Source of the DNA: Brachypodius melanocephalos
Lineage: Eukaryota; Chordata; Aves; Passeriformes; Pycnonotidae
Length of the DNA stretch: 64,000 nt
Direction of reading: 5' to 3'
Assembly: GCA_013398615.1 (NCBI GenBank)
Contig: VZSR01000243.1
Span: 2,472,135-2,536,134, forward strand
Every line of letters begins with the position of its first letter. The stretch's first letter is position 1. The notes below the pieces were generated by a model. The model had not been told where the DNA came from, did not search any database, and worked only from the letters and a program-made list of their open reading frames with translations. Below, one piece after another: positions 60,901 to 63,147 of the stretch. The translations under genes were made by a program, and so were the position numbers.

Positions 60901-63147
60901 ACCCAGCCTGTTCTGTCTCAGCTGTCACCTCTGTCTGTCTGTCACACATTTCTTCCACGAGGTGAAGTTTTGGTTGCTCACTCAGATTAAATCCCCACTC
61001 ACACAGCATGGACTGGGCCTCAGACACCTTCCTAAAGGCCTGGGCATTGTCCCAGGTGTTCCTGGTGAGCAGTGAGCTGTGAAATGCTCCTAAATTGGCT
61101 GTTCTCTTGCTTTCTTTGCAGTCTGGTGCTGCTGGTCATTCTCAACATGATGCTGTTCTACAAGCTCTGGATGTTGGAGTACACCACACAGACGCTCACG
61201 GCGTGGCAGGGCCTGAGGCTGCAGGAGAGGTACAGCCACACCTGCTGGGTCTCTGCTTGTTTTTTGTGGATGTCAGAGGCTTTTTTTGTCACACCAGAGC
61301 TCTGGGCTCTCACTTTTGTGTAAAACAGGTGAAGCTGAAGGGCCATGTGCATTTCCCCTGCAGCAGAAGAGCAGAGTTAAGGCTTTCACTGTGCATTGGC
61401 ATCAGCCCCAGGAAGCAAAACCAGGGGAATGACTGACATTTGTCTCCTCAGAGGATGCTCTGTCAATAAATGTTCAGCAATTTGGGGCTGAGGTGGTCAC
61501 TGCCCCTCCTGTGATGGCCAAACTTCCCTCTGCAGGGGAAGCAGCATCTTAGAATGATCCCTTTGTGCTCAGAGGAGAATCTGGGCCTGGGACACACTGT
61601 TAGGTTTGTGTTTTGGAAGGTGTGGATGCAGATATCACTGACATATCCTGCCTGAATGGTCTCTGGTCTATTTTTAGTGGCTGAGAACCTCCGGCATCCA
61701 CTTTTTTGAGGTGTTTTTGTCCCCTTGTGTCCCTCTTTTGAAGTCCCAGTTGCTCTCTTGCTACACTGGGTTTAACTTCAAGTATTCACAGCCATGTGCT
61801 ACCACTAGGTTGGAATTTTTTTGCTCTATTTGTGTCATTTCACCTCATTAGGAAAGGGAATTATTATCTTCCTCATAAAAGCTCTGCTGCTTCCCCACAG
61901 ATTCTTTAAGTGATTACAGACTCTCGAAGTGATTTTATCTTTCTCTGGTGCTCCTGGTGCTTCTTTAGACTACTACAAATAGTATTGAAGTACAGATCTT
62001 ACATCCTGCTTGCACACTGTGATGTGCAAGTGCTGGAATTCTGCGGGTGGCTCCACTTGGGTGATTTTTATGTTGCAGCCACAAATGCTGTGGAAGCATC
62101 TGAATCCATCCAAGCACCTGGAATGCTTCCACCTGTCCTGATTCCACTCCCCTCAGTTCTGTTTTGGGGGTTTAAATGGGCTCGAAGGGAAAGGCTTGGG
62201 AAAAAGAGCCAGTGCAGCTATTCCTCACAATAAAGAGAAACCTGTGTATAAGCTATGTGGTTTTCTGACTCTTGCCTGTGTTCTCCTGGCAGGTTGCCCC
62301 AGTCTCAGACAGAGTGGGCCCAGCTGCTGGAGTCCCAGCAGAAGTACCACGACTCCGAGCTGCAGAAATGGCGCGAGATCATCAAATCCTCCGTGATGCT
62401 TCTGGACCAGGTAAGACTGCACAGCTCCAGGCAGGGCTGGGACCAGGCTGTCACTGTGTCCTCCTAGCCCTGCTCCCCATCCCTCAGCATCTCCTGCTTC
62501 CAGCACAGCCCCTCAGGTGTGTCAGCTCCTTTAGATCCATCTCCTGCTGGAGCTGGGTACCACAAGGGCTGTCACAGTGGGCTGCACTCCCCCATCACAG
62601 GGGTCCATGCCTGTCAAGGAGAGAACCCTAAAATCTCATACGGGCACATTTGGGATCTAATCTCTGTCATCCCAGTTTGGAGAGCAAACTGGTTTTAGCT
62701 GAGCCCTGGATTTACATGCAGCTTTTGGGGAGGAAGGGGACACACTCTCGTGGCACAAAGCCAGGACTTTGAGGCTGTGCTCCCTAAAAAGCACACAGGG
62801 CTGCTGAGAGCACAGTCCAGGAATGAGAGCTGCTTCCTTAGAAGTCCCTAAATGTGAGCTGCTTGCCCTTGAGGAGAGAGAACTCCCTGTACTCTGCTCA
62901 CCCTTTCTCTTGGAGAATGTGCCCCACATTTCCGGTCCCCCTTTGTACATCCCTGATCCTAAAACCACAATTGTGGTATCAATACAGGGAAAAAGGAAAC
63001 TCCCAAGTTCTCTCCTCTAGGGTGGCACCACAGTGGAGAAATCTCTTTGTCTTGCAGATGAAGGACTCACTAATAAATCTCCAGAATGGCATCGGGTCCC
63101 GGGACTTCGGGTCAGATCCAGAGGAGAAACGGAAACGTTTCCATTGA
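3507..63147 (+). CDS. GRAMD1B: GRAMD1B (Aster-B) gene, main coding model, 19 exons
   Basis: GRAMD1B/Aster-B is a single-pass ER membrane protein that works at ER-plasma membrane contacts. Its GRAM domain senses phosphatidylserine and accessible cholesterol at the plasma membrane, and its VASt (ASTER) domain carries cholesterol to the ER; this is family knowledge. Exons read here: 3507-3529, 29819-30029, 37262-37282, 45647-45731, 47333-47436, 48513-48608, 48926-49006, 51613-51728, 52163-52319, 53092-53281, 54224-54367, 55406-55524, 56796-56938, 57749-57852, 58569-58772, 59117-59207, 61122-61229, 62293-62410 and 63058-63147. They total 2205 nt, or 734 codons plus TGA. All introns are GT-AG and all phases agree. 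Layout: Ser-rich N-terminus (1-85), GRAM (about 90-190), acidic linker (208-361), VASt (about 366-531), basic linker, membrane span (about 623-643), short tail. The starting MKGFKL motif points to 1B rather than 1A or 1C. Confidence 0.95.
3657..3747. repeat. 13-bp GC-rich tandem repeat, about 7 copies
   Basis: The unit ggatgcgggtgcg repeats about seven times with gradual change to ggatgtgggtgct. It lies 130 bases past the exon 1 donor, inside the CpG island. It generates long artificial open frames on both strands (HPHPAP-type on the minus strand), which are not genes. Confidence 0.88.
3931..9280. other. GRAMD1B: Intron 1, first part
   Basis: This is intronic DNA without a convincing exon. 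It holds an AT-rich hairpin (listed separately) and several unique stretches that read like conserved non-coding DNA, for example around 6440-6600 and 7500-7700. That impression needs alignment to test. Open frames here are short and lack splice-site support. Confidence 0.45.
4270..4371. repeat. Inverted repeat with AT-rich loop
   Basis: The left arm 4270-4290 (starting gttggtcaagttt) and the right arm 4351-4371 are inverted copies matching at 19 of 21 positions, including 13 in a row at the outer end. The 60-base interior is almost pure A/T with (TA)n runs. The structure could fold as a hairpin or cruciform, or be the remnant of a small palindromic transposon. Confidence 0.8.
9281..9600. repeat. 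80-bp tandem repeat, 4 copies
   Basis: Four copies fall at an exact 80-base period: the marker 'ctctgc' before 'ctgg' or 'acag' occurs at 9301, 9381, 9461 and 9541. The last two copies share 'acagagcagagatttcca' while the first two share 'ctggagcag' and 'attttggtgggac', so the array probably grew by duplication of dimers. The open frames spanning it on both strands are repeat artefacts. Confidence 0.92.
9601..13306. other. GRAMD1B: Intron 1, middle part
   Basis: No exon is recognised here. The stretch is ordinary intron with poly-T tracts near 10347 and 10460, and no obvious CR1 or LTR copy by eye. Confidence 0.45.
13307..13496. repeat. 50-bp minisatellite, about 3.5 copies
   Basis: Units at 13321-13370, 13371-13420 and 13421-13470 are almost identical, with a partial fourth unit to 13496 and a decayed half unit before 13321. 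Each joins a GC-rich half (gctcggggtgccggggctgt) to an AT-rich half containing cgaatatttaacaaagc. Near identity between copies suggests recent expansion. Confidence 0.93.
13497..13960. promoter_or_regulatory. GC/CpG-rich block in intron 1, possible CpG island
   Basis: This stretch is much richer in G+C and CpG than the flanking intron and follows directly on the 50-bp minisatellite. I found no start codon with a clean donor that would make it a first exon. It may be an unrecognised promoter, an enhancer island, or simply GC-biased DNA. Confidence 0.35.
13961..18401. other. GRAMD1B: Intron 1, part before the 18.4-kb candidate exon
   Basis: No exon is supported. There is an A/C-rich simple-sequence patch at 15345-15435. 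A stretch around 16615-16700 has several homeodomain-like TAATTA/TTAAA words and looks non-random for an intron. The rest is unremarkable. Confidence 0.4.
18402..18471 (+). CDS. GRAMD1B: Candidate alternative GRAMD1B exon (QDSSSF...PGFQ)
   Basis: The acceptor is tttctcttgtctag at 18388-18401 and the donor is CCAG|gtgagc at 18472. The exon is 70 nt. A leading T followed by 23 codons reads QDSSSFRFQRF, then QLVPSEIKPGFQ. Exon 1 ends in TG, so joining it here gives a Cys codon (TGT) and keeps frame. The exit phase is 0, which fits the microexons or the exon at 45647 but not the Ser-rich exon at 29819. This would make it an alternative to that exon. A second frame is also open, and I do not recognise the peptide, so this rests on splice signals and phase only. 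Confidence 0.38.
18472..19800. other. GRAMD1B: Intron 1, before the 140-bp array
   Basis: Nothing gene-like is seen. A poly-A stretch with A/C-rich sequence occurs near 19602-19640. Confidence 0.45.
19800..20830. repeat. ~140-bp tandem array, 7-8 copies
   Basis: The landmark 'gtgcattatttaatgc' or its variants recurs at about 19945, 20086, 20224, 20363, 20503, 20654 and 20808, giving periods of 141, 138, 139, 140, 151 and 154 bases. Each unit also carries 'gaggacaaacacatttccaa', 'cggattttaactc' and a G run near 'tctggggg'. The last unit runs straight into the second CpG island. Confidence 0.92.
20810..21290 (+). promoter_or_regulatory. GRAMD1B: Second CpG island, candidate internal promoter
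   Basis: A compact CpG-rich block has GC-box-like runs (gcggggcgggcaggggtggg just upstream) and surrounds a short ATG exon with a strong donor at 20987. It lies 17 kb into intron 1. The combination suggests an internal promoter for a shorter GRAMD1B transcript, although no transcript evidence is available here. Confidence 0.55.
20975..20986 (+). CDS. GRAMD1B: Candidate alternative first coding exon (MLRE)
   Basis: The sequence gccATGctgcgggag is followed directly by gtgagt at 20987. This gives four codons, MLRE, ending in phase 0. Phase 0 fits any of the microexons or the exon at 45647, but not the exon at 29819. An upstream ATG at 20886 opens a short uORF that stops at 20942. A 12-nt coding segment carries little evidence of its own; the case rests on the CpG island, the start context and the donor. 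Confidence 0.35.
21291..22655. other. GRAMD1B: Intron 1 between second CpG island and gap
   Basis: The stretch opens with a perfect (CATTT)n pentanucleotide run at about 21330-21395, followed by pyrimidine-rich tracts. No exon is supported. Confidence 0.5.
22656..22755. other. Assembly gap, 100 N
   Basis: Exactly 100 undetermined bases, the conventional size for a gap of unknown length. The right edge continues as a short tandem repeat of gagccttcctaga/cctca units (22756-22801), so the missing DNA is probably a longer version of that array. Confidence 0.99.
25585..25835 (-). mobile_element. CR1 LINE fragment, antisense
   Basis: The + strand reads the reverse complement of the CR1 3' region: 'cccagaatgactcaggttgg', then the region around 'cttccactgtcccgggtggttcc', then 'ttatccaacctaaatttccc' and 'cctatcactgcaatttc'. 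This order is that of the avian CR1 tail read backwards. It is truncated and has no coding capacity. The family call is from memory of the consensus. Confidence 0.85.
26285..26298. promoter_or_regulatory. RFX X-box-like palindrome in intron 1
   Basis: GTCGCCATGGCAAC fits the inverted-repeat X-box bound by RFX factors (two GYNRCC-type half sites around AT), with one deviation from a perfect palindrome. It sits in a mixed CpG/AT-rich patch (26150-26320) that contains TAAT-type words. It could be part of a neural or ciliary enhancer. Confidence 0.45.
29421..29818 (+). repeat. GRAMD1B: Tandem duplication of the exon 2 acceptor and exon start
   Basis: Two extra copies of the acceptor tract ending ctctccccctgcag, each with the first ~37 exon bases (tactgccagtaactccaacc...), precede the real exon. 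Exon-like starts are at 29521, 29665 and 29819, spacing 144 and 154. A partial fourth copy of the intron part begins about 29421. The spacer is made of 'tggggtgcag' sub-repeats. The extra copies differ from the real exon mainly at CpG positions (CGC to CAC, ACG to ACA), as expected for decay after duplication. Entry at 29521 or 29665 runs in frame to a stop at 29789-29791. Confidence 0.9.
29819..30029 (+). CDS. GRAMD1B: GRAMD1B exon 2, Ser-rich N-terminal region
   Basis: The acceptor is ctctccccctgcag and the donor is AAG|gtgagg at 30030. With the TG from exon 1 it encodes residues 8-78, beginning CTASNSNRSTPACSPILRK and containing the SDHSSDKSPSTPEQG run and the final KNSK. This is the low-complexity Ser/Pro/Arg-rich tail before the GRAM domain, a likely phosphorylation region. 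The match to the remembered mammalian sequence is near complete. It exits in phase 0, which allows any microexon to follow. Confidence 0.95.
30030..31573. other. GRAMD1B: Intron between exon 2 and first microexon
   Basis: No coding sequence is supported. A segment at 30221-30370 is repeated at 34991-35280 (see the repeat entries). The rest appears single copy. Confidence 0.5.
30221..30370. repeat. Dispersed repeat copy A (pair with 34991-35280)
   Basis: Shared words in order are 'ggatgtcaggataatt', 'gcttaaagaagaacctgcag', 'agctcccttat', 'cccttgattcgggggaatt' and 'tgaggaggga'. Divergence is only a few percent by eye, so either the segment was duplicated locally or both are young copies of one interspersed family. 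Confidence 0.85.
31574..31594 (+). CDS. GRAMD1B: Candidate GRAMD1B microexon SHKRLSK (21 nt)
   Basis: A pyrimidine-rich acceptor (tttctctccgattaag), then TCA CAC AAG CGC CTC TCC AAA, then the donor gtaagc. Length 21 nt and phase 0 on both sides keep the frame after NSK. The peptide is basic, like the neighbouring microexons. The acceptor AAG is weaker than CAG, which suits regulated inclusion. There is no separate transcript proof. Confidence 0.72.
31595..34722. other. GRAMD1B: Intron between microexons SHKRLSK and YDRLNLLK
   Basis: No exon is seen. The long minus-strand open frame 32945-31845 is unlike any known protein and crosses ordinary intron. The stretch contains a 50-base direct duplication at about 33368-33440 and a CR1 fragment (listed separately). 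Confidence 0.5.
33740..34070 (-). mobile_element. CR1 LINE fragment, antisense
   Basis: The order 'gtcgggagggatctcaggag', 'gtctaaacccttgtccagcc', 'gccaggcccctgctccagtg', 'aggctttctcctcctctcc' and 'tgcagctcatgactgtggca' matches the reverse complement of a CR1 3' part. It is truncated at both ends and moderately diverged. Confidence 0.78.
34723..34746 (+). CDS. GRAMD1B: Candidate GRAMD1B microexon YDRLNLLK (24 nt)
   Basis: The acceptor tract ggtttctttttccag is followed by TAT GAC AGA CTT AAC CTG CTC AAA and the donor gtaaga. It is 24 nt, phase 0 on both sides. The nonamer ctaatgctt at 34697-34705 lies 18 nt before the exon and also occurs before KSQSWYN. It combines a branch-point-like ctaat with a TGC of the kind needed by SRRM4-type neural microexon activation. 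Both splice sites are strong by eye. Confidence 0.72.
34747..37261. other. GRAMD1B: Intron between YDRLNLLK and KSQSWYN
   Basis: The stretch holds the second copy of a dispersed repeat, a (TG)n run at 36744-36765 and a (GATGAT)n run at about 36912-36955. Possible cryptic exons at 35838 and 36480 have acceptors but poor donors, so I do not call them. Confidence 0.5.
34991..35280. repeat. Dispersed repeat copy B with internal duplication
   Basis: The first ~140 bases match 30221-30370. The part from 'ctcccttat' to 'tgcaatgaatgcag' is then repeated again locally ('gtcctcccttatggaggacccttgactcag'), so this copy has grown by tandem duplication. Confidence 0.82.
37262..37282 (+). CDS. GRAMD1B: GRAMD1B microexon KSQSWYN (21 nt)
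   Basis: The acceptor ttttgtccttacag is followed by AAA AGC CAG AGT TGG TAT AAT and the donor gtaagt. It is 21 nt and phase 0. This peptide stands between KNSK and VLSPTY in the known mammalian protein, so it belongs to the main isoform (residues 79-85). The nonamer ctaatgctt at 37231-37239 is shared with the preceding microexon. Confidence 0.92.
37283..38274. other. GRAMD1B: Intron between KSQSWYN and HERQYIRR
   Basis: About 1 kb of intron with no repeat family recognised. The 187-codon open frame starting 37302 has no splice-compatible or homologous content that I recognise. Confidence 0.5.
38275..38298 (+). CDS. GRAMD1B: Candidate GRAMD1B microexon HERQYIRR (24 nt)
   Basis: A long pyrimidine tract ending ccatatattttcag is followed by CAT GAG AGA CAG TAC ATC CGG AGA and the donor gtaagc. 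It is 24 nt, phase 0, strongly basic. It lacks a close upstream TGC, unlike the previous three. Any combination of the four microexons preserves frame into VLSPTY. Confidence 0.7.
40138..40350. repeat. Duplicated segment copy A (pair with 42545-42770)
   Basis: The shared order is 'tatcacatgcctgaatattt', 'cagtgaaaagacaccaattg', 'tctctttcaagtgttcct', 'atatttgctgtcccag', 'gtctgggcaggtca' and 'gagcccagtccttccca'. Both copies have the same orientation. Confidence 0.88.
42545..42770. repeat. Duplicated segment copy B (pair with 40138-40350)
   Basis: This is the second copy of the segment at 40.1 kb, about 2.4 kb downstream, same orientation, diverged by perhaps 10-15% by eye. It ends about 750 bases before the candidate alternative first exon at 43525. 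Confidence 0.88.
43525..43662 (+). CDS. GRAMD1B: Candidate alternative first exon, 46 codons (MDSLLECG...)
   Basis: The start has a good context (GACATGG). Forty-six codons read MDSLLECGSLWDLFLDQEL at the start and end GSDEIPA, then the strong donor GCT|gtgagt at 43663. The exit phase is 0, so it joins the exon at 45647 in frame and would replace the Ser-rich N-terminus and microexons, giving a protein of about 695 residues. The peptide is acidic and amphipathic (WDLFL, LRWDL), unlike random intron translation. No acceptor is needed if it is a first exon. I infer a third promoter just upstream, in a moderately GC-rich region without a classic CpG island. Confidence 0.62.
43663..44696. other. 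GRAMD1B: Intron after the alternative first exon
   Basis: This is unique-looking intron DNA. No feature is seen beyond the open frames that run into the following minisatellite. Confidence 0.5.
44697..45311. repeat. 21-bp minisatellite, about 28 copies
   Basis: The typical unit is gttttctggggtgaatcccct, with variants such as 'ttgtgctgaatcc' and 'ggtaaattacct'. The 3' end is most homogeneous, with 'ctctggggtgaaccccctgtt' copies. Because 21 is a multiple of three, both strands stay open over hundreds of bases (NPLFSGV-like and GFTPENR-like peptides). These are artefacts. The array ends 336 bases before the first GRAM-domain exon. Confidence 0.94.
45647..45731 (+). CDS. GRAMD1B: GRAMD1B exon: start of GRAM domain (VLSPTYKQ...)
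   Basis: The acceptor is ttttttatttgcag and the donor is GTAG|gtaagg. It encodes VLSPTYKQRNEDFRKLFKQ and then LPDTERLIV plus one base of the next Asp codon (residues 86-114). This is the start of the PH-like GRAM domain and is the shared entry exon for all proposed N-termini. Near identity with the mammalian protein makes it one of the surest exons. Confidence 0.97.
45775..46640 (-). mobile_element. LTR-like interspersed repeat, probable
   Basis: The stretch begins with 'ggaactttattccattaaagg', which resembles the reverse complement of an LTR polyadenylation region, and continues as compact pyrimidine-rich sequence unlike the flanking intron. I infer an antisense LTR fragment of an avian endogenous retrovirus. 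No retroviral coding sequence is present and the ends are not resolved. Confidence 0.4.
46840..47305 (-). mobile_element. LTR-type repeat, antisense, copy A
   Basis: This matches 58130-58500 in order: 'ctacaccc', 'caatggtcac', 'ttggtccattt', 'tccaattaaaact', 'gaggctgttaggtgtccttg', 'ggcccagagggattgtt' and 'tgtggagtttagagtt'. The reverse strand carries LTR-like features in the better copy. It ends about 28 bases before the exon at 47333. There is no coding capacity. Confidence 0.72.
47333..47436 (+). CDS. GRAMD1B: GRAMD1B exon: GRAM domain core
   Basis: The acceptor is tgctcctcccacag and the donor is CTG|gtgagg. It completes the split Asp codon, then reads YSCALQRDILLQGRLYLSEN and WICFYSNIFRWETL (residues 114-148). 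The LQGRLYLSENWICFYSNIF stretch is the hallmark GRAM-domain motif. The exon is intact, with no sign of frameshift. Confidence 0.97.
47505..47608 (-). mobile_element. CR1 3' end fragment, antisense
   Basis: 'cacagaatcacacagaacc', 'ggctggaaaagacctccatg' and 'atcaagtccaacccaaccct' form the reverse complement of the CR1 3' terminus, including remnants of the terminal 8-bp repeat. It is cut short by the following simple repeat. Confidence 0.88.
47609..47930. repeat. Simple repeat (ATATC)n / (ATTAC)n
   Basis: This is a long pentanucleotide-based run, first atcat/atatc then ttaca/ttata mixtures. It starts exactly at the truncated CR1 and runs to the LTR-like element, so it may have grown from a poly(A/T) junction. 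Confidence 0.93.
47941..48413 (+). mobile_element. Solo LTR-like element
   Basis: The element appears to start at tgagatg (47941) or tgttaaa (47964) and to end ...ttttaca at 48413, so TG...CA ends are possible. It contains a TATA-like 'gctatttaagg' near 48290 and an A+T-rich 3' end 'ttattaaactttttaaatt', the layout of a short avian ERVL-type LTR. I could not find a clear target-site duplication. It ends about 100 bases before the exon at 48513. No viral gene is present. Confidence 0.6.
48513..48608 (+). CDS. GRAMD1B: GRAMD1B exon: GRAM domain, LTVRLKDICSM...
   Basis: The acceptor is ctctgtggtgcag and the donor is AAG|gtactg. Thirty-two codons, LTVRLKDICSMTKEKTARL then IPNAIQVCTDTEK (residues 149-180), both phases 0. 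It contains the beta strands and the KEKTARLIPNAI loop typical of GRAMD1 proteins. Confidence 0.97.
48926..49006 (+). CDS. GRAMD1B: GRAMD1B exon: end of GRAM domain
   Basis: The acceptor is tctcccccatccag and the donor is AAG|gtacag. Twenty-seven codons, HFFTSFGARDRTYMMMFRL then WQNALLDK (residues 181-207), phase 0 both sides. The HFFTSFGARDR motif and the amphipathic FRLWQNALL helix close the PH-like fold. Confidence 0.97.
49195..49372. repeat. 21-bp minisatellite, second locus
   Basis: About seven units of 'ttttctggggtaaatcac' type match the array at 44.7-45.3 kb. The same unit in two introns 4 kb apart suggests a dispersed parental repeat or transposition of array pieces. Confidence 0.85.
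49373..50960. other. GRAMD1B: Intron sequence between 21-bp repeat and AT-rich block
   Basis: No exon and no recognised repeat family. Confidence 0.5.
50961..51445. repeat. AT-rich low-complexity block
   Basis: Nearly 500 bases consist almost wholly of A and T (tatataat, attatta, taaaat words) with several short palindromes. It is strikingly different from the GC-rich flanks and lies about 170 bases before the exon at 51613. Confidence 0.92.
51613..51728 (+). CDS. GRAMD1B: GRAMD1B exon: acidic linker start
   Basis: The acceptor is tgtccctgtttcag and the donor is ATGGG|gtgagt. It encodes PLCPKELWHFVHQCYGNEL, then GLTSDDEDYVPPDDDFNTM plus two bases of a Gly codon (residues 208-246). The DDEDYVPPDDD run is a conserved acidic segment after the GRAM domain. 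Confidence 0.97.
51729..52162. other. GRAMD1B: Short intron, nothing seen
   Basis: 434 bases of intron with GT-AG ends; no repeat recognised. Confidence 0.6.
52163..52319 (+). CDS. GRAMD1B: GRAMD1B exon: Ser-rich linker
   Basis: The acceptor is gtggcgtcccag and the donor is TCG|gtgagt. It completes Gly and reads YCEEIPVEENEVNDSSSKSS and on to LTSTGSSEAPAS (residues 246-298). This is disordered, Ser/Glu-rich linker between the two folded domains. Small changes from the mammalian sequence are confined to this region, as expected for a linker. Confidence 0.96.
52320..53091. other. GRAMD1B: Intron with possible LTR remnant
   Basis: The final 200 bases start at about 52878 with 'tgtcttggtttgaaaa', which resembles the 5' end of a common passerine LTR, and have an odd composition up to the acceptor of the next exon. 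The call is from memory and weak. Confidence 0.35.
53092..53281 (+). CDS. GRAMD1B: GRAMD1B exon: second acidic linker
   Basis: The acceptor is ccttgctgcag and the donor is GAGG|gtatgt. It encodes FDGVLPEEEEAVAESPVEKD through SLDFNDNEDIPTELSDSSDT and HDE plus one base (residues 299-362). The IMGEKI and NSPSLDFNDNEDIPTELSDS parts are strongly conserved; the PEEEEAVAESPVEKD part varies from mammals. It leads into the VASt domain. Confidence 0.97.
53590..54170 (-). mobile_element. LTR-type repeat, antisense
   Basis: 'cagatgtttattaattctta' is the reverse complement of an LTR-like AATAAA region, and the rest has the compact AC-rich look of passerine LTRs. The first ~90 bases recur at 58846-58935, beside the second gap. 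It ends about 50 bases before the exon at 54224. There is no coding capacity. Confidence 0.65.
54224..54367 (+). CDS. GRAMD1B: GRAMD1B exon: start of VASt/ASTER domain
   Basis: The acceptor is tctttccccacag and the donor is TCTG|gtgagc. It encodes GEVQAFYEDLNGRQYVNEVF, then NFSVDKLYDLLFTDSQF and QRDFMEQRRFS plus one base (residues 362-410). This opens the START-like VASt fold that encloses one sterol molecule. It is very close to the mammalian sequence. Confidence 0.98.
54411..54840. repeat. ~235-bp tandem repeat, 2 copies
   Basis: Two copies of a unit run 'tttgggagggagttttgctg', 'ttgtcctg.tgctgggacatt', 'ttttcacctgctgggttggc', 'gcagaggagttaga' and 'gagtggatgatgagcaaaag'. The same unit occurs again as two copies in the intron at 56.95-57.4 kb. 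Confidence 0.9.
55406..55524 (+). CDS. GRAMD1B: GRAMD1B exon: VASt domain, DIIFHPWKK...
   Basis: The acceptor is tctgccctctcag and the donor is CAG|gtgagt. It completes Asp and reads IIFHPWKKEENGNQTRVIL then YTITLTNPLAPKTATVTETQ (residues 410-449). The beta-strand pair RVILYTITLTNP is a VASt signature region. Confidence 0.98.
55525..55878. other. GRAMD1B: Intron part, nothing seen
   Basis: Unremarkable intron sequence before an antisense LTR-like element. Confidence 0.5.
55879..56600 (-). mobile_element. LTR-like element, antisense
   Basis: The left end 'tgttatgaatgaatcagaat' followed by 'caatttattttac' is, on the minus strand, an AATAAA signal followed by a terminal ...AACA, as at the 3' end of an LTR. 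The far end is not resolved. The 115-codon minus-strand open frame inside is short and resembles no viral protein. Confidence 0.6.
56796..56938 (+). CDS. GRAMD1B: GRAMD1B exon: VASt domain, TMYKASQES...
   Basis: The acceptor is gttttccctgcag and the donor is CTCAG|gtacct. It encodes TMYKASQESECYVIDAEVL, then THDVPYHDYFYTINRYTLTR and VARNKSRL plus two bases of Arg (residues 450-497). The DVPYHDYF and INRYTLTR motifs are highly conserved across Aster proteins and line the sterol cavity region. Confidence 0.98.
56950..57430. repeat. ~235-bp tandem repeat, 2 copies, second locus
   Basis: Two more units of the repeat seen at 54.4-54.8 kb, starting only about 12 bases after the exon donor at 56939. 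Segments such as 'gagtggatgatgagcaaaag' with 'gcacctttgggagggag' are identical in both introns. Confidence 0.9.
57749..57852 (+). CDS. GRAMD1B: GRAMD1B exon: end of VASt domain
   Basis: The acceptor is tttgtctcctacag and the donor is TTGG|gtaaga. It completes Arg and reads VSTELRYRKQPWGLVKSFIE then KNFWSGLEDYFRHL plus one base (residues 497-532). The C-terminal amphipathic helix (FIEKNFWSGLEDYFRHL) closes the sterol-binding cavity. Confidence 0.98.
57960..58503 (-). mobile_element. LTR-type repeat, antisense, copy B
   Basis: The minus strand carries an AATAAA-containing stretch (reverse of 'tttattaaagggcc', about 58143) as in an LTR. The part 58180-58500 matches 46840-47305. The copy ends about 66 bases before the exon at 58569. 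No coding capacity is seen; the left boundary is uncertain. Confidence 0.7.
58569..58772 (+). CDS. GRAMD1B: GRAMD1B exon: basic linker before the membrane span
   Basis: The acceptor is ttggtgctgcag and the donor is GCAG|gtcagc. It completes Glu and encodes SELTKTESTYLAEVHRQSP through TVRRRKRAHAHLRVPHLEEV and PTDEEVAHRIKHVA plus one base (residues 532-600). The RRRKR cluster is typical of Aster proteins and may contact acidic lipids. Confidence 0.97.
58846..58935 (-). mobile_element. LTR fragment cut by gap
   Basis: This matches the first ~90 bases of the element at 53590 ('tttttatcttctttt', 'gggattaaa', 'actcagatgtttattaattc') and then stops at the N run. The rest of the element is probably inside the gap. 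Confidence 0.8.
58936..59035. other. Assembly gap, 100 N
   Basis: Exactly 100 undetermined bases, in the intron between the exons ending 58772 and starting 59117. True length is unknown; the flanking LTR fragment suggests a missing repeat of several hundred bases. Confidence 0.99.
59117..59207 (+). CDS. GRAMD1B: GRAMD1B exon: start of transmembrane segment
   Basis: The acceptor is ccgtctcctcag and the donor is TTTGT|gtaagt. It completes Gly and reads STQTRHIPEESPSGFHLQSV then SKLLLVISF plus two bases of Val (residues 600-630). The hydrophobic stretch beginning LLLVISF is the first half of the ER membrane anchor. Confidence 0.97.
59208..61121. other. GRAMD1B: Intron inside the transmembrane-coding region
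   Basis: 1.9 kb of intron. It has a (TTTG)n run at 59462-59485 and pyrimidine-rich sequence near 60640-60930. No exon is supported. Confidence 0.55.
61122..61229 (+). CDS. GRAMD1B: GRAMD1B exon: rest of membrane span
   Basis: The acceptor is gctttctttgcag and the donor is GAGAG|gtacag. It completes Val and reads LVLLVILNMMLFYKLWMLE then YTTQTLTAWQGLRLQE plus two bases of Arg (residues 630-666). The membrane span covers about residues 623-643; the following short segment is lumenal in the known topology. Confidence 0.97.
61230..62292. other. GRAMD1B: Intron with a copy of an upstream acceptor region
   Basis: The stretch at about 61408-61445 ('aagcaaaaccaggggaatga' then 'catttgtctcctcag') repeats the sequence just before the exon at 57749. 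No exon follows it. The rest is ordinary. Confidence 0.55.
62293..62410 (+). CDS. GRAMD1B: GRAMD1B exon: C-terminal coiled region
   Basis: The acceptor is tgttctcctggcag and the donor is CAG|gtaaga. It completes Arg and reads LPQSQTEWAQLLESQQKYHD then SELQKWREIIKSSVMLLDQ (residues 666-705). The heptad-like pattern suggests a helix after the membrane span. Confidence 0.97.
62411..63057. other. GRAMD1B: Last intron, nothing seen
   Basis: 647 bases of apparently unique intron with GT-AG ends. Confidence 0.6.
63058..63147 (+). CDS. GRAMD1B: GRAMD1B last coding exon and stop
   Basis: The acceptor is ctttgtcttgcag. Twenty-nine codons, MKDSLINLQNGIGSRDFGSD then PEEKRKRFH, end with TGA at 63145-63147 (residues 706-734). 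The basic KRKRFH-type terminus matches the family. Confidence 0.97.
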   Translation: MKDSLINLQNGIGSRDFGSDPEEKRKRFH

